From NCBI GenBank assembly GCA_966424055.1, contig CBJLMB010000011.1, positions 1 through 64,000 on the forward strand: a DNA stretch of 64,000 nucleotides, written 5' to 3'. The stretch comes from Deminuibacter sp966424055 (lineage in GTDB: Bacteria > Bacteroidota > Bacteroidia > Chitinophagales > Chitinophagaceae). The notes under the pieces are model-generated. The model was not told the origin of the DNA, did no database searches, and saw only the letters and a program-made list of their open reading frames with translations. A program made the position numbers and the translations under genes. Positions 1-11,000 of the stretch are shown here, in pieces (within the stretch, counting starts at the first letter, position 1; the number at the start of each line of letters is the position of its first letter).

Positions 1-59
1 CTAAAAGAAGGGGCTTTGTCTTGTATCTTGCTACTTGCATCCTGCTACTTGCATTCTGC
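1..59. repeat. Dispersed repeat R1, copy 1 (left edge of the RHS locus)
   Basis: The first bases match two further copies at 22774-22822 and 22902-22951. All begin CTAAAAGAA and contain a CTACYTGCATCCTGCTACT core. These copies bracket the fibre/RHS locus. The rest of the gap up to base 441 shows no convincing gene: a 76-codon minus-strand frame at 107-337 has no recognisable domain. The left boundary of this copy is unknown because the window starts inside it. Confidence 0.6.
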
Positions 60-441
60 TATTGCAAAAATAATATTCAGTTAATATCAAAGCAATTAAT
101 TGCCTATCAGTGAATTGAACTGGAGGTTTGAAGAATCGATATATAACTTCCAATATTTTGCTTATTAATACCGATATTTAATTTTTCTTTGTGTCGCAAA
201 ATATCTAAGGTCAAGAGATTTTTGAAGAGAGGTGGAAATACCGTTTTTTCACGGATTGCGATTGTGGAATTTCCAACGTTAGTTTGACCCAGGATTTTTT
301 GCGCAATGCATTTTACCGCAGATTCACCTCCCCCCAATTGAATTTGCAGCTGTAATTGTTCGGCCCAATATTCAACAATCTTAAAAAACCAAAACCCTGC
401 AACCTACACTAAAATACCCTGCCTATGCACAGCTGCTGACC

Positions 442-1935
442 TTGTTAGTAATGCTTGTGATTTCCCTTCCCGTTATTTCCTTTGCACAACTGGCAGATTC
501 TGTTTACCAGAAAGATGCGTTGAAAAATGTAGCTATCAGTACCGCTTCATTGAAGGCAATTGAAAAGAAATATGCCAGGCTGGAAGCAGATATTGGCAAA
601 CAATCCGGTAAATTATTATCCCGGCTGCAAAAGCAGGAAGCTACACTGCAGAAACAGGTTCAATTAAAAGACAGTGTTGCAGCAAAGCAGCTGTTTGCAG
701 GTGCTGCAGGTAAATACCAATTGCTACAGGATAAATTACAAACAGCTTCATCCGGGCTGAAAACCAATTCCATCAAAGAATATATACCTGGGCTTGATAG
801 TATGCAAACGGCTATGCATTTCCTGGAAAAAAACAGTATGCATATCCCGGGATTAAATGCAGACAAGTTAAAACAGGTTCAGGCGGTTAGTGAGCGGATA
901 CAGTCGCTCCAGTCTCAATTGCAAAAAGCCGGTGATATCAAGGCCTTTCTAAAAGAAAGAAGCGATCAGTTCAAAGACCAGTTTGCAAAGCTGGGTTTGA
1001 CAAAACAACTGACAGGGCTGAATAAAGAGGTGGCCTATTATAGCCAGCAGTTTAATGAATATAAGTCTTTAATTAATGATAGGAAGAAAGCGGAAGAAAA
1101 AGCACTCTCCACTTTAAGAAGCCTGCCGGCTTTTCAAAGCTTTATGCAGCGCAATAGCTACCTGGCGCAGTTATTTGGCGGGGCAGGATCAGGAACAACA
1201 GTAGACAATGCCCTGCTGGGCCTGCAAAGCCGCAGCCAGGTATCTTCCATATTGGGTCAGCGAATGGGCCTGCCCACATCGGGGACTGCTGTTCCAGGTT
1301 CTCCTGGCATGAATACACCAGGTGCTTCCGGTGGTGCTGCTGAAGGACTTATCCAGGGGCAGGTAGGCCAGGCGCAGGATCAGTTGAACCAGCTCAAAAA
1401 CAAAGTAAACCAGTTTAGCGGTGGTGGAGATATCAACATGCCGGACTATAAGCCGAATTCGCAAAAGACCAAACGACTGTTGGACAGACTGGAATACGGT
1501 ATTAATCTCCAATCTCAAACAAGTTCCGGCTTCCTTCCTGCCACCAGCGATATTGGCTTGTCTATAGGATACAAGCTGAATGATAAAGCTGTAATAGGTG
1601 TAGGCTACAGTTTCAAACTGGGCTGGGGTAGGCCACTTAGGCATATACAAATATCTAACCAGGGAGAAAGCATCCGTTCATTTATTGATGTGAAGGCCAA
1701 AGGAAGTTGGTGGGTGACTGCCGGTTATGAACTCAATCACCAGCAGGGCCTGAATGATCTGCGTTCTACCTATAATAACATAATCATATGGCAGCGCAGC
1801 GGCCTGGTGGGACTGACGAAAAAGTATAAAGTGGGTAAAAAGACAGGGAAATTACAGCTGCTCTGGGATTATTTAAGTTATTCGATGAGACCACAGGCGC
1901 AGGCGTTTAAATTTCGCGTAGGGTACACATTTTAA
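442..1935 (+). CDS. Exported coiled-coil protein with C-terminal outer-membrane-barrel-like region
   Basis: Not a family I can name. The N-terminus is hydrophobic and ends in a signal-peptide-like SFAQ site. Residues 25-230 are rich in Lys, Gln, Leu and Glu with heptad-like spacing, suggesting long coiled coils. Residues 260-340 are Gly/Gln-rich linker. The last 130 residues alternate polar and aromatic positions (SIGYKL, GVGYSFKLGWG) and the protein ends YTF, like an outer-membrane beta barrel. The start is uncertain: 442 is TTG, the first ATG is 451, and the frame is open back to 385 with a CTG at 397 that would give a fuller signal peptide. It is the first gene of a run of co-directional genes leading to the RHS toxin, 42 bp before the next. 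A role as surface anchor or pore for that locus is inference only. Confidence 0.75.
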   Translation: MLVMLVISLPVISFAQLADSVYQKDALKNVAISTASLKAIEKKYARLEADIGKQSGKLLSRLQKQEATLQKQVQLKDSVAAKQLFAGAAGKYQLLQDKLQTASSGLKTNSIKEYIPGLDSMQTAMHFLEKNSMHIPGLNADKLKQVQAVSERIQSLQSQLQKAGDIKAFLKERSDQFKDQFAKLGLTKQLTGLNKEVAYYSQQFNEYKSLINDRKKAEEKALSTLRSLPAFQSFMQRNSYLAQLFGGAGSGTTVDNALLGLQSRSQVSSILGQRMGLPTSGTAVPGSPGMNTPGASGGAAEGLIQGQVGQAQDQLNQLKNKVNQFSGGGDINMPDYKPNSQKTKRLLDRLEYGINLQSQTSSGFLPATSDIGLSIGYKLNDKAVIGVGYSFKLGWGRPLRHIQISNQGESIRSFIDVKAKGSWWVTAGYELNHQQGLNDLRSTYNNIIIWQRSGLVGLTKKYKVGKKTGKLQLLWDYLSYSMRPQAQAFKFRVGYTF

Positions 1936-1977
1936 CGCCTATCATATATAGATAATTAGTAGACCTTAAACCAAAAT

Positions 1978-3111
1978 ATGAAAAAGCCATTTCTCTTATT
2001 AATCACTACATACGTTGGTATGCTGCTTGGCGCCAATGCACAGAAGGAACTATCACCTAACCTGATCCGCAATTCTTATATGAACATCCTGGATGGTAAT
2101 AAACCCGCGGGCTATGTGGTAGACGGCAATCTAACAATTGAGGCAGTACATCCATATACAAAAGGGTTTGAAGGACCATATTGGGAAACCCCCGGTAATT
2201 CTGCAACATCAGTGGATGCAGCAACTGAGCAGATGCCCTTTAATTTTGGCAAATACTATAAGGGGCCGCGTACAGATCGTGGCGGCTTGGCAGACGGCTG
2301 GTGGAGTATGTCAGACGGGAAGATATTAAAGATAACCGGGAATAATGCCGGGCCTAACACAAGCCTATTTTTTCCATTTGAACAGAATATAGGTGGCAAT
2401 GCCTGGCGTTTCAGGGCCTGGGTCAAAATAGTTTCTGCCGATTTTATTGCCTTCGGAATTGATGCTGGCTGGGCTAACAATCTTTGGGGCAATCGTATTG
2501 TGAGCAAGGCTGAAGCTGATCAGGCACAGGATGGCTGGTTTTATATAGATGTGATTGTAAGAGACCGTAAAGTAACCAGGCTTGGCAGCACTGCATTTTC
2601 AATGGGAATTCAGGGGAATAATATAGAAGTATACCTGGCGCTGCCCTATTTAACAGAGATCGATGAGAGCCAGGCCTGGCTTCCGAGCGTATCTGACATG
2701 CTAAGCCGTGATGGGGTGAATATCCATCCCATTACCCAAAACGTTGGGATAGGCACTACCGATACCAAGGGTTATAAGCTGGCTGTAAATGGTTCGGCTG
2801 TATTCACCCAGGCGGTGGTTAAAAACTATAACAACTGGCCGGATTATGTATTTGATTCCTCTTATCAATTGCCTTCACTTGACCGTGTGGAAGATTATAT
2901 AAAAGCATATAAACACCTGCCCAATATCCCGGCTGCTTCGGAAATAAAAAATAAGGGTCTGGATTTGGGCGATATGTCGCAAAAGCAACAGGCTAAGATT
3001 GAAGAGTTAACACTGTACCTGATAGAACTGAAAAAACGGAATGAACTTTTAGAGAAGCGGAACGAGCTGCTGGAAAAGAGGGTGGAAAAGTTAGAACATT
3101 CCGGAAAATGA
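1978..3111 (+). CDS. Exported tail-fibre-like protein 1
   Basis: 377 aa with a Lys-initiated signal peptide ending near GANA-Q. Residues 25-245 form a beta-rich, possibly carbohydrate-binding-like N-terminal region (NLIRNSYMNILDGNKPAGY near its start) shared with the next two genes. Residues 250-340 form the conserved module: a GIGTTDTKGYKLAVNG motif, WPDYVFD, then HLPNIP and GLDLGDM. The tail (345-377) is a coiled coil made of repeated RNELLEK units. Phage-tail and adhesin proteins use similar GIGT/coiled-coil ends for trimerisation; that comparison is by recalled family, not a search. It is one of five tandem paralogues, 47 bp before the next, and 3' stretches are nearly identical in DNA to gene 2. 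Function unknown. Confidence 0.85.
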   Translation: MKKPFLLLITTYVGMLLGANAQKELSPNLIRNSYMNILDGNKPAGYVVDGNLTIEAVHPYTKGFEGPYWETPGNSATSVDAATEQMPFNFGKYYKGPRTDRGGLADGWWSMSDGKILKITGNNAGPNTSLFFPFEQNIGGNAWRFRAWVKIVSADFIAFGIDAGWANNLWGNRIVSKAEADQAQDGWFYIDVIVRDRKVTRLGSTAFSMGIQGNNIEVYLALPYLTEIDESQAWLPSVSDMLSRDGVNIHPITQNVGIGTTDTKGYKLAVNGSAVFTQAVVKNYNNWPDYVFDSSYQLPSLDRVEDYIKAYKHLPNIPAASEIKNKGLDLGDMSQKQQAKIEELTLYLIELKKRNELLEKRNELLEKRVEKLEHSGK

Positions 3112-3158
3112 CCCATCAATAAAATTCAGCTTATTCAGTCAATTCTATATATCCTTTT

Positions 3159-4331
3159 ATGAAATATTGCTCCATCCTTTTAGGGCTACTGATTATAACT
3201 GGTGCAGCAGCACAATCTTTACAGGGACCCAACTTGATCCGAAATTCTTATGTGAATATTCTTGACGGAAATAAGCCGGCTGGATACATGGTGAGCGGCA
3301 ACCTGGTTCTTGAAGCAGTGCATCCCTATACAAAAGGTTTTGAGGGGCCTTATTGGCATAAACCGGATAATCCGGCAAGTACTGTTGATCAGGCAACTGA
3401 ACAAAATCCATATTACTTTGGCTTATATAACATGGGCCCCAGATCAGGTAGAGGAGGACTGGCTGATGGGTGGGGAAGCATTCCGGATGGAAAAATAATT
3501 AAGATTACCGGAGATAATTCCGGACAAAATACCAGTGTTTATTTTCCTTTCGAGCGTAATGCAAAGGGAACGCTCTGGCATTTTAAATGTTGGATGAAAA
3601 TAGTATCGGCCGATACTGTCGGGTTTGGAGTGGATGCCGGATATTTAAATGGTCATACAGATGACGGCACTTATATTGGACGCTGGGGGGCAGTTATGTT
3701 CAGTAAAGCGCAGACAGATCAGGCACCTGATGGCTGGTTTTGTATCGATCAACTCATACCCACTGATAAGATAACAAGTTTAATTTGGGGTAGCTTTTGC
3801 ATGGGCATTAAAGGGAGCAATATAGAAGTTTATATAGCACTGCCTTATTTAAGCGCTGTTGACCAGGCCCAGTCCTGGCTCCCCAGCGTTGCGGATATGC
3901 TGAATAGGGACGGCGTAAGCATTCATCCAGTTACACAAAATGTAGGTATTGGCACAACAGATACCAAGGGTTACAAACTGGCCGTAAATGGTTCAGCTGT
4001 ATTCACCCAGGCGGTGGTTAAAAACTATAACAACTGGCCGGATTATGTATTTGATTCGACTTATTCTCTTCAACCACTTGATAAGGTCGAAAATTATATA
4101 AAAGCCAATAAGCACCTTCCAAACATTCCATCAGCATCAGAAATAAAAAGCAAAGGGTTAGACTTGGGAGATATTTCCACGAGGCAGCAAGCTAAAATAG
4201 AAGAGCTGACACTATACCTGATTGAACTGAAAAGAAGAAATGACCTTGCCGAGCAACGGAATGATCGATTGGAGGAAAGAAATGAGCTTTTAGAAAAAAG
4301 AATAGAAAGGCTGGAGCACCCTAAGCAATGA
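3159..4331 (+). CDS. Exported tail-fibre-like protein 2
   Basis: 390 aa with a signal peptide ending ITGAAAQ. It has the same layout as its upstream paralogue: N-terminal NLIRNSYVNILDGNKPAGY region, a middle insertion around residues 160-180 (DAGYLNGHTDDG) that protein 1 lacks, the GIGT/WPDYVFD module at about residues 255-345, and a C-terminal coiled coil with RND/RNE repeats. About 67 bases encoding the FTQAVVKNYNNWPDYVFD stretch differ from gene 1 by one visible base, whereas flanking sequence differs more. This suggests gene conversion or recent duplication. Starts at ATG; 58 bp gap to the next gene. Function unknown; a multimeric surface fibre is plausible. Confidence 0.85.
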   Translation: MKYCSILLGLLIITGAAAQSLQGPNLIRNSYVNILDGNKPAGYMVSGNLVLEAVHPYTKGFEGPYWHKPDNPASTVDQATEQNPYYFGLYNMGPRSGRGGLADGWGSIPDGKIIKITGDNSGQNTSVYFPFERNAKGTLWHFKCWMKIVSADTVGFGVDAGYLNGHTDDGTYIGRWGAVMFSKAQTDQAPDGWFCIDQLIPTDKITSLIWGSFCMGIKGSNIEVYIALPYLSAVDQAQSWLPSVADMLNRDGVSIHPVTQNVGIGTTDTKGYKLAVNGSAVFTQAVVKNYNNWPDYVFDSTYSLQPLDKVENYIKANKHLPNIPSASEIKSKGLDLGDISTRQQAKIEELTLYLIELKRRNDLAEQRNDRLEERNELLEKRIERLEHPKQ

Positions 4332-4389
4332 TTTTTATCCTATCGTTATTCAATCAAAGAACACGATTCGTTTTACTTATCAATCTTAT

Positions 4390-5568
4390 ATGAAATACAT
4401 CCTCGTTTTTTTTAGCTTATTGATTGCTGCTGCTGCGGCAACCGCACAGCCGGTGCCACTTGCGCCAAATCTGATCCGGAATGCTTATATGAATATTTTG
4501 GATGGTAATAAGCCTGCGGGGTATGGTGTCAACGGAAACCTGACATTAGAAGCGGTGCACCCGTTCACTAAGGGATTTGAGGGGCCATATTGGCAAAAGC
4601 CGGCCAATACTGCAGCATCGGTAGATGTTGCCACCCAGCAAACCCCTTATTTTTTCGGAATAAATTACATGGGACCAAGATCTGGTCGGGGCGGCTTATC
4701 CGATGGATGGGGAAGCATCCCAGATGGGAAGATCCTTAAGATCACCGGTGATAATTCGGGGCGGAGCACTACTGTCTTTTTCCCCTTTGAGAATAATGCT
4801 AAAGGAAATCTCTGGCGTATTAAATGTTGGGTGAAAATGGTATCAGCAGACACCATTGGATTTGGGGTTGATGCCGGGTATTTGAATGGGCATGCAGAAA
4901 ATGGCACATATGTAGGGCGCTGGGGAGCTATCATGTTTAGCAAGATCCAGGCAGATCAAGCACAGGATGGATGGTTTTATATTGATCAAACCGTGCCGAC
5001 AGATAGGGTGACGTCAATTGGTGGATCCAGTTTATGTATGGGCATTAAAGGGAGCAACATAGAGGTCTATATCGCATTGCCTTATGTAAGTGCAGTTGAC
5101 CAGGACTATGACTGGCTGCCAAGTATTGCTGATGTATTAAACAGGGATGGTGTTAGTATTCATCCCACTACACAAAATGTTGGCATTGGCACTACAGATA
5201 CCAAGGGTTACAAACTGGCCGTAAATGGCCCCGCTATCTTCACGCAGGCGGTTGTAAAAAATTATACCAGCTGGCCGGATTATGTGTTTGATTCTACCTA
5301 TTCGCTCCGGGATCTAACTTCTATTGAAACATTCATCAAAACGAATAAGCACCTGCCGGATATTCCCTCTGCAACTGCTATTCAGGAAAATGGTATTGAC
5401 CTGGGTCATATGCAGGCCAAACTATTGCAAAAAGTAGAGGAACTGACCTTATATCTGATTGATTTGAAAAAGGAGAATCAGGAGATAAAAGTGCAGAACG
5501 GCCTGGTGTTGAAACAAAATCAATTATTACAAGCACAAATTGAAGAACTAAAGAAAAATACTAAATGA
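4390..5568 (+). CDS. Exported tail-fibre-like protein 3
   Basis: 392 aa with a signal peptide ending AAAATAQP. The N-terminal region resembles proteins 1 and 2 (NLIRNAYMNILDGNKPAGYG, DAGYLNGHAENG), but the C-terminal module is a second sequence type (NGPAIFTQAVVKNYTSWPDYVFDSTY) shared with protein 4. The gene is therefore a mosaic: front half like its left neighbour, back half like its right neighbour. The tail is a coiled coil. Its stop overlaps the start of the next gene by 4 bp, which suggests translational coupling. Function unknown. Confidence 0.85.
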   Translation: MKYILVFFSLLIAAAAATAQPVPLAPNLIRNAYMNILDGNKPAGYGVNGNLTLEAVHPFTKGFEGPYWQKPANTAASVDVATQQTPYFFGINYMGPRSGRGGLSDGWGSIPDGKILKITGDNSGRSTTVFFPFENNAKGNLWRIKCWVKMVSADTIGFGVDAGYLNGHAENGTYVGRWGAIMFSKIQADQAQDGWFYIDQTVPTDRVTSIGGSSLCMGIKGSNIEVYIALPYVSAVDQDYDWLPSIADVLNRDGVSIHPTTQNVGIGTTDTKGYKLAVNGPAIFTQAVVKNYTSWPDYVFDSTYSLRDLTSIETFIKTNKHLPDIPSATAIQENGIDLGHMQAKLLQKVEELTLYLIDLKKENQEIKVQNGLVLKQNQLLQAQIEELKKNTK

Positions 5569-6788
5569 TGACCAAGTTAATTACTGTTATTGCTAGTGTC
5601 CTATTATCGTTTTGTTGCTGGGGACAAACGTCGGGTAGCTTCAAAGTGAATGGAGATAATGATAAGTTTTACCCGGTCACCTGGCCTGATGCGGGTTGGG
5701 GAAGCAATATTGCTACTGAAATAGAAATTGGCCGTTCCAATACGCACACTGATGCACAGTGGCTGGGAACGATAATGGCAAAGATCCGGTTCCATACCAA
5801 TAATTATGGCAATGGTTCTGATTTTATTGATGTGGATTTGAAACAGGAAGGAACCCATGCGCCCTTTCTGGCTGGTTGGCGCGATGTTACCAGTAAGAAT
5901 GCTGATACTAAGATTTTAATCTGGTTGAAGGGCGGAGGTGTAACTTATTACTATCATGCGGCATACGCAGTTAGTCCAACAGTGTACGACGGCATTCAGA
6001 ATGCACTGCCATACCAGGAGACCAATGGGCCAGCCCTTTCTTATAAAACCAGTATTGATGACTATGTAAATAAAACCGGTTTGTCTTATACCAGATCCGC
6101 TTTTTTTAACGGGGGGACGGACAATTATTTTGGAGGAAATGTAGGCATAGGTACGCATACACCTGCCGCTAAATTAGATGTAAACGGAAATATTATCGCA
6201 GCAGGAACGGTGACTATGAAGCAGAATTGGGATAATGTTCTTATTGCCCAACAAGGTGATAATATAAGGCATTTGATCGGTACCTATAACGGTTGGGATA
6301 CCAATGCCGTATACATCGCCGGATATCATCAGTTCAATAATCCGTCAAACTATCCTCCCACTGCGAATGCCCCCTACTATTCAAATGTAACCAAGGTATA
6401 TATTGGTGGTCAGGGAGGGAATACATTTCTGTTCGACCTAAAAACGGGCAATCTGGGAATTGGTACTACAGACACGAAAGGTTATAAACTGGCCGTAAAT
6501 GGCCCCGCCATCTTCACGCAGGCAGTTGTAAAAAATTATACCAGCTGGCCGGATTATGTGTTTGATTCTACCTATCCACTCCGGGATCTGACTTCTATTG
6601 AAACATTCATCAAAGCAAATAAGCACCTGCCGGATATTCCCCCTGCAACTGCCGTTCAGGAAAATGGTATTGACCTGGGAGGGATGCAGGCAAAACTGTT
6701 GCAAAAAGTAGAAGAACTGACACTTTATATTATCCAGCAGAACAAGAGGATTGAACAACTGGAAAATAAACTCAAAGAGAAAAAATAA
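5565..6788 (+). CDS. Exported tail-fibre-like protein 4 with unrelated N-terminal region
   Basis: 407 aa with a signal peptide ending CCWGQ. Residues 20-180 are unrelated to proteins 1-3 (GSFKVNGDNDKFYPVTW at the start, beta-rich and Gly/Tyr/Asn-rich). A first GIGT motif follows (NVGIGTHTPAAKLDVNGN, about residue 190), then a spacer and a second GIGTTDTKGYKLAVNG motif with the WPDYVFD module, almost identical in DNA to that of gene 3. The C-terminal coiled coil is short. The arrangement of swapped heads on a constant stalk is typical of fibres that bind variable targets, but the target is unknown. Starts at an ATG overlapping the previous stop; 4 bp before the next gene. Confidence 0.85.
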   Translation: MMTKLITVIASVLLSFCCWGQTSGSFKVNGDNDKFYPVTWPDAGWGSNIATEIEIGRSNTHTDAQWLGTIMAKIRFHTNNYGNGSDFIDVDLKQEGTHAPFLAGWRDVTSKNADTKILIWLKGGGVTYYYHAAYAVSPTVYDGIQNALPYQETNGPALSYKTSIDDYVNKTGLSYTRSAFFNGGTDNYFGGNVGIGTHTPAAKLDVNGNIIAAGTVTMKQNWDNVLIAQQGDNIRHLIGTYNGWDTNAVYIAGYHQFNNPSNYPPTANAPYYSNVTKVYIGGQGGNTFLFDLKTGNLGIGTTDTKGYKLAVNGPAIFTQAVVKNYTSWPDYVFDSTYPLRDLTSIETFIKANKHLPDIPPATAVQENGIDLGGMQAKLLQKVEELTLYIIQQNKRIEQLENKLKEKK

Positions 6789-6792
6789 ATAA

Positions 6793-8049
6793 ATGAAAGG
6801 GAAGCATAAAAATAAATTACGGGTACTGCTGGCTGCTGTTGTTTATGCAACAAACTCCTTTGCTCAGAATGCTGATAATATTATTGTAAATGATACAAGG
6901 GACGTTAGTTCAATACCTGCCAACTATGGCCGGAACGTTCGTTTTGAATTTAAAGCCAGAGCTACAGTAGCGGTACCGGGCTCCGGAGACTATTCTGGTA
7001 TGATGACCATTGCGCCCTGGGGGGATAACAGTGGTAATAAAAATCACCAGCTGAACTTTAATGACGGCGGAATTTATTACCGGCAGGGCTTGCCGCAAGG
7101 TAGTTGGGGGCCGTGGAAAAGAATGGTGATAGAAGAAGCGAATGGTTCAGTAGGAATAGGTACCGCTAATCCTTCAGACAAATTACATATCAAAGGAGCA
7201 AATACAAGTTTGCTGATTAACCCCGATGCCGGCGGCAGCTCGTATCTATATTCCTATAATTATAGTAATACTTTGTACACTCCCCTGGTGTTCCAGGGAG
7301 CTGCTGTTCAGTTTCAAACAGGGTCAAATGGTGTTACTGAAAGAATGAAGATCGATACAAATGGCTTTATAGGGATAGGCACCTCTTCTCCACAGGCATT
7401 GTTGCATGTCTCCAGTGCAGGCGCCAATGCCGGTGCCATAATAAGTGGCAGTGACCCATATATCTATTCGGGTCTTCGTTTTGTTGACAATGGACAAGGT
7501 ACTGCAGGCAAAGTGCGTGAATGGGCTATTTGGGCAGGCAGGGACGGTGGCACCTGGGGATCAGGTTTAGGCTTTAACCGGTATGATGCCGTAAACCCAT
7601 GCAAAGGTGGTATTTGTGATCTTAGCCTGTTCCTGCATGACAATGGCAATGTAGGTGTAGGAACCATTAATCCAACAGAAAAGCTTTCTGTCAACGGTAA
7701 TATCCTGGCTAAAAAGATTCGGGTAGATCAAAACTGGGCAGATTATGTGTTTGATCCGCATTACCAGTTAAAACCACTTGCGGACGTACACGAGTTTATA
7801 CAGAAGAATAACCATTTGCCCGATATGCCTTCTGCGGAAGAGATAGAGCAAAAAGGGCTGGATCTTGGAGAGATCGTTAAGCGACAACAGGTGAAAATAG
7901 AAGAACTGACTTTGTATATGATTGATCTGAAAAATGAAAATGAAATACTGAGAAAGGATGTGGAAGCACTTAAAAGAAAGTCTATAAAAAATGAATCAAC
8001 CCATTATACTCACGCAAAACCAGCTAACAAAAATCTCCATAAACAGTAA
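6793..8049 (+). CDS. Exported tail-fibre-like protein 5
   Basis: 418 aa with a signal peptide ending NSFAQN. The N-terminal region again differs; NIIVNDTRDVSSIPANYG and the following region with WGDNSGN, YYRQG and SWGPWKRM recall the head region of phage side-tail proteins. Three GIGT-type motifs follow (VGIGTANPSDKLHIKG, IGIGTSSPQALLHV, VGVGTINPTEKLSVNG). The C-terminal module is a diverged form (NWADYVFDPHYQLKPL, HLPDMPSAEEI) with a coiled coil and a basic tail. It is the most diverged of the five and lies 21 bp before the large YD-repeat gene. Function unknown; fibre or adhesin is inferred from architecture. Confidence 0.82.
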   Translation: MKGKHKNKLRVLLAAVVYATNSFAQNADNIIVNDTRDVSSIPANYGRNVRFEFKARATVAVPGSGDYSGMMTIAPWGDNSGNKNHQLNFNDGGIYYRQGLPQGSWGPWKRMVIEEANGSVGIGTANPSDKLHIKGANTSLLINPDAGGSSYLYSYNYSNTLYTPLVFQGAAVQFQTGSNGVTERMKIDTNGFIGIGTSSPQALLHVSSAGANAGAIISGSDPYIYSGLRFVDNGQGTAGKVREWAIWAGRDGGTWGSGLGFNRYDAVNPCKGGICDLSLFLHDNGNVGVGTINPTEKLSVNGNILAKKIRVDQNWADYVFDPHYQLKPLADVHEFIQKNNHLPDMPSAEEIEQKGLDLGEIVKRQQVKIEELTLYMIDLKNENEILRKDVEALKRKSIKNESTHYTHAKPANKNLHKQ

Positions 8050-8070
8050 ACCCTTATCATAAAACACCAG

Positions 8071-11000
8071 ATGACTGATATGAAGAAACGATTAACTCTG
8101 ATAGCCTGCCTGCTTTTGCTTCTGATAGCGAAAAGCCAGTCACAGGTAAACCTGCAAACCGGTAGCGCGACTTTCAGCTTGCCTATATTTAACTGGCAGG
8201 ACAATAAGAGCCGCCTTAGTTCAGTAGTATCGCTCGATTACAGCTCCGGTAACGGACTGAAGGTAAATGATGTGGCATCAAGTGCCGGACAGGGCTGGAA
8301 CCTGCTGGCTGGAGGTGTGATCACACGCCTGCAGGTGGGTGAACCGGATGACCAAATATTGAAGGACGGCGCAGTGGAAGATGTAACAAAATACCCAGCA
8401 GGGTATCTATATGACACCGCCTCTGCCAAAAAGGGATGTCCTTCTGCATTGACCCGTTATCCGTTATTTAGTGATAAAAACCATGTCTATAAGCAGCATA
8501 ACCAGGTGGCGGCAGATCGTGAGCTGGATTATTTTTCCTTCCAGTTCGGCGGCAAAACGGGTATGTTCGTGCTTGGCAAAGACAATGGTAACAGCTGTTT
8601 TTTATTGGGGAAAGCCCAGCTAAAAGTCTGGTATGATAAAGATGAATCCATGGTCAGCCAGGGCATCCGTACTACCATTACGGCATTTTACATTCAGGAT
8701 GAAACGGGAGCCATTTATAAGTTCCGGCAACATGGCCTTGCCAAACTTTTGAAGACCAGTTATTGTGATGGCGATCTGATCCAGTCGCTCACACAACCTG
8801 ACTTTAAAGGAGGCAATGTTTACCATGACGGCGCATTTGATGATGGCAGCCTGGTAAACCCTTATGTTATTACCAGCTGGTATTTGAGCGAAGTGGAAGA
8901 CCCGCTTACTCACAGAAAGATCAGCTTTGGTTATACTGTCCGTAATATTGACCATACAGCAGGTACGGATTTTTCCTATTATAAAGAAAATGATTATTCA
9001 ATCATATCGCACCACCGCTCGGTAGCACAGGCGCCGGCTATTACGACCATCAACTATCCAGATGGGCATAGTGTACAATTCAACTATGGCAACCCCCGTG
9101 CTGACCTGACCGGTGATTATGCACTGGCATCCATCGATGTTCTTTACCAGGGCAGGTATCTTTCGGAGCATCAGCTGACGACCAGTTATTTCATTCTCAA
9201 CCGTTTTGGCAGCCCGATAACACCCTACCAGAAAACCGTTGCGAGATTATGCCTCCTGCAGGTAAAAAAGATCGGGGTTGACCTGAAGGCGGATAACCCA
9301 CCCTATATTTTTGATTATTATACAGGGTCAGATAGCCCGGATGACATTGTTGCACCCGCGTTTTCGCATTTAAAAGATGCATGGGGGTATTATAACGGTG
9401 ACAACAGTAAATCATACGACGGTTCTGTAGTCCCCATTACCAGTAGCCTTTCTTCTTTGAATGCCAACCAGGTAAAAGGTTTGTGTTTCTTTGCAAACAA
9501 TACATCAGCCCTGTTACAGAGCGCAAAAGCCGGATATGCAAAAAACGGACTGTTGAAACAGATCGTTTACCCTACAGGGGGCAGCATAAACTACATCTAC
9601 GATCAAAACACTGGGGTGATCAGTGGACAAACCGTGACTGTAGGTGGTGTACATGTCAGCAGTACATTGGTAGCAGACGGGGGATATTCCAATGGCTGTG
9701 ACAACCCCATTGCAACAAAGTATAACTATATACTGGATGCCAATGCAGGCGGTGGCTCCTCACTGTGGGGGCTGGAAATGCCGGTTAACACGCTCGTAAC
9801 CCAGAACCATTACGCACCAGAGCGCAGGCAATACCATTGGACCTTTCCCTGCTGCGGCAGATGTGATTACAAATACCAGTACCCGGGCATCCTGTCGCAT
9901 GAGGACAAAATATCACTGACTGATCACCAAAAATTCCTGGTAGCGCTTTCAAAATTTTTAAATGTAGTAAGCTCGGCACTGACTACCAGAGATATTGTCG
10001 TGCTGTTTTTACCTGGTGGCAATAACCCGATCAGTTGGGCGGCAGTGGTGATAGACCTGATCAGCAGCCTGGTTGACCTGTTCACTTCCTGTTTTTCAGA
10101 CTTCAGTAAAGATGTTACTAATACTGTTTATTACAATGCAGACCTGAATGGTTCTAATCCTTTACCGGTGCAATTTAAGCGGGTGGAGATTGTGCAGGGT
10201 TCCGGCTCGAATGGTAAAACGGTTGAAGAGTTTACCAGTGACACAGATATCCCGGTATGGGAGCAGGTCAATCCGGCCTACTCTATGAAACAACGCTATG
10301 CTTACTGGGCCTATGGTTTACCCAAACTGACCACCGTATACGATGCCAGCGGCAACCTGGTTAAACGGGTAGAGAATACCTATGATACGTCGCAGATCAA
10401 GCTCAGGTTTGTAAAAAACGCTAAATTGGGCATTTACTATATAGATGAATCCTGTAAGTGCCTGGTTAAAAAAAGCAGTTCCCAGCGCAGCACTGACTGG
10501 TCGAATGTTAATTATTTCAATGATCCAGGTTCGTTTGTTACAGGCTCTACTGATGACATGACTGTAGAGATCTATCATGTATACACCGGTTGGGTAAACC
10601 TTAGAAGCACTACGGAGCGGACCTACAGAACTTCAGATCCTTCCAAATATCTTGAATCCACTACGTATTACGAGTACAACTCACGCAACTATAATGTTAA
10701 CTATGTTCAGACCACGGGGAGTGATGGCAGCTGGTCGTACAAGTATATTAAATATGTGGACGATTATATAGGGGTGTACGGCAATGATAGCTCTGGTGTC
10801 CTGGGTACTTTGTTCAAGAACAATATCTGGGCTGTGCCGGTGGCCGTGTCAACCCAGGTAAACAGGTCGGATGCAAATGGCAACACGACCGGTGGCTTTA
10901 CCCATGAAACAGTGACAGAGTTTATGGTGACCGGTAATGGCGATATCAAACCCATGAGAACAATGGAGCAGCGATTCAATCAGCCTACCCGGGCCTGGGC

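Noticed and set aside
107..337. Minus-strand frame of 76 codons at the left edge
   Set aside because: No recognisable domain, no neighbour in operon and AT-rich upstream sequence; could be a decayed gene end but cannot be supported.
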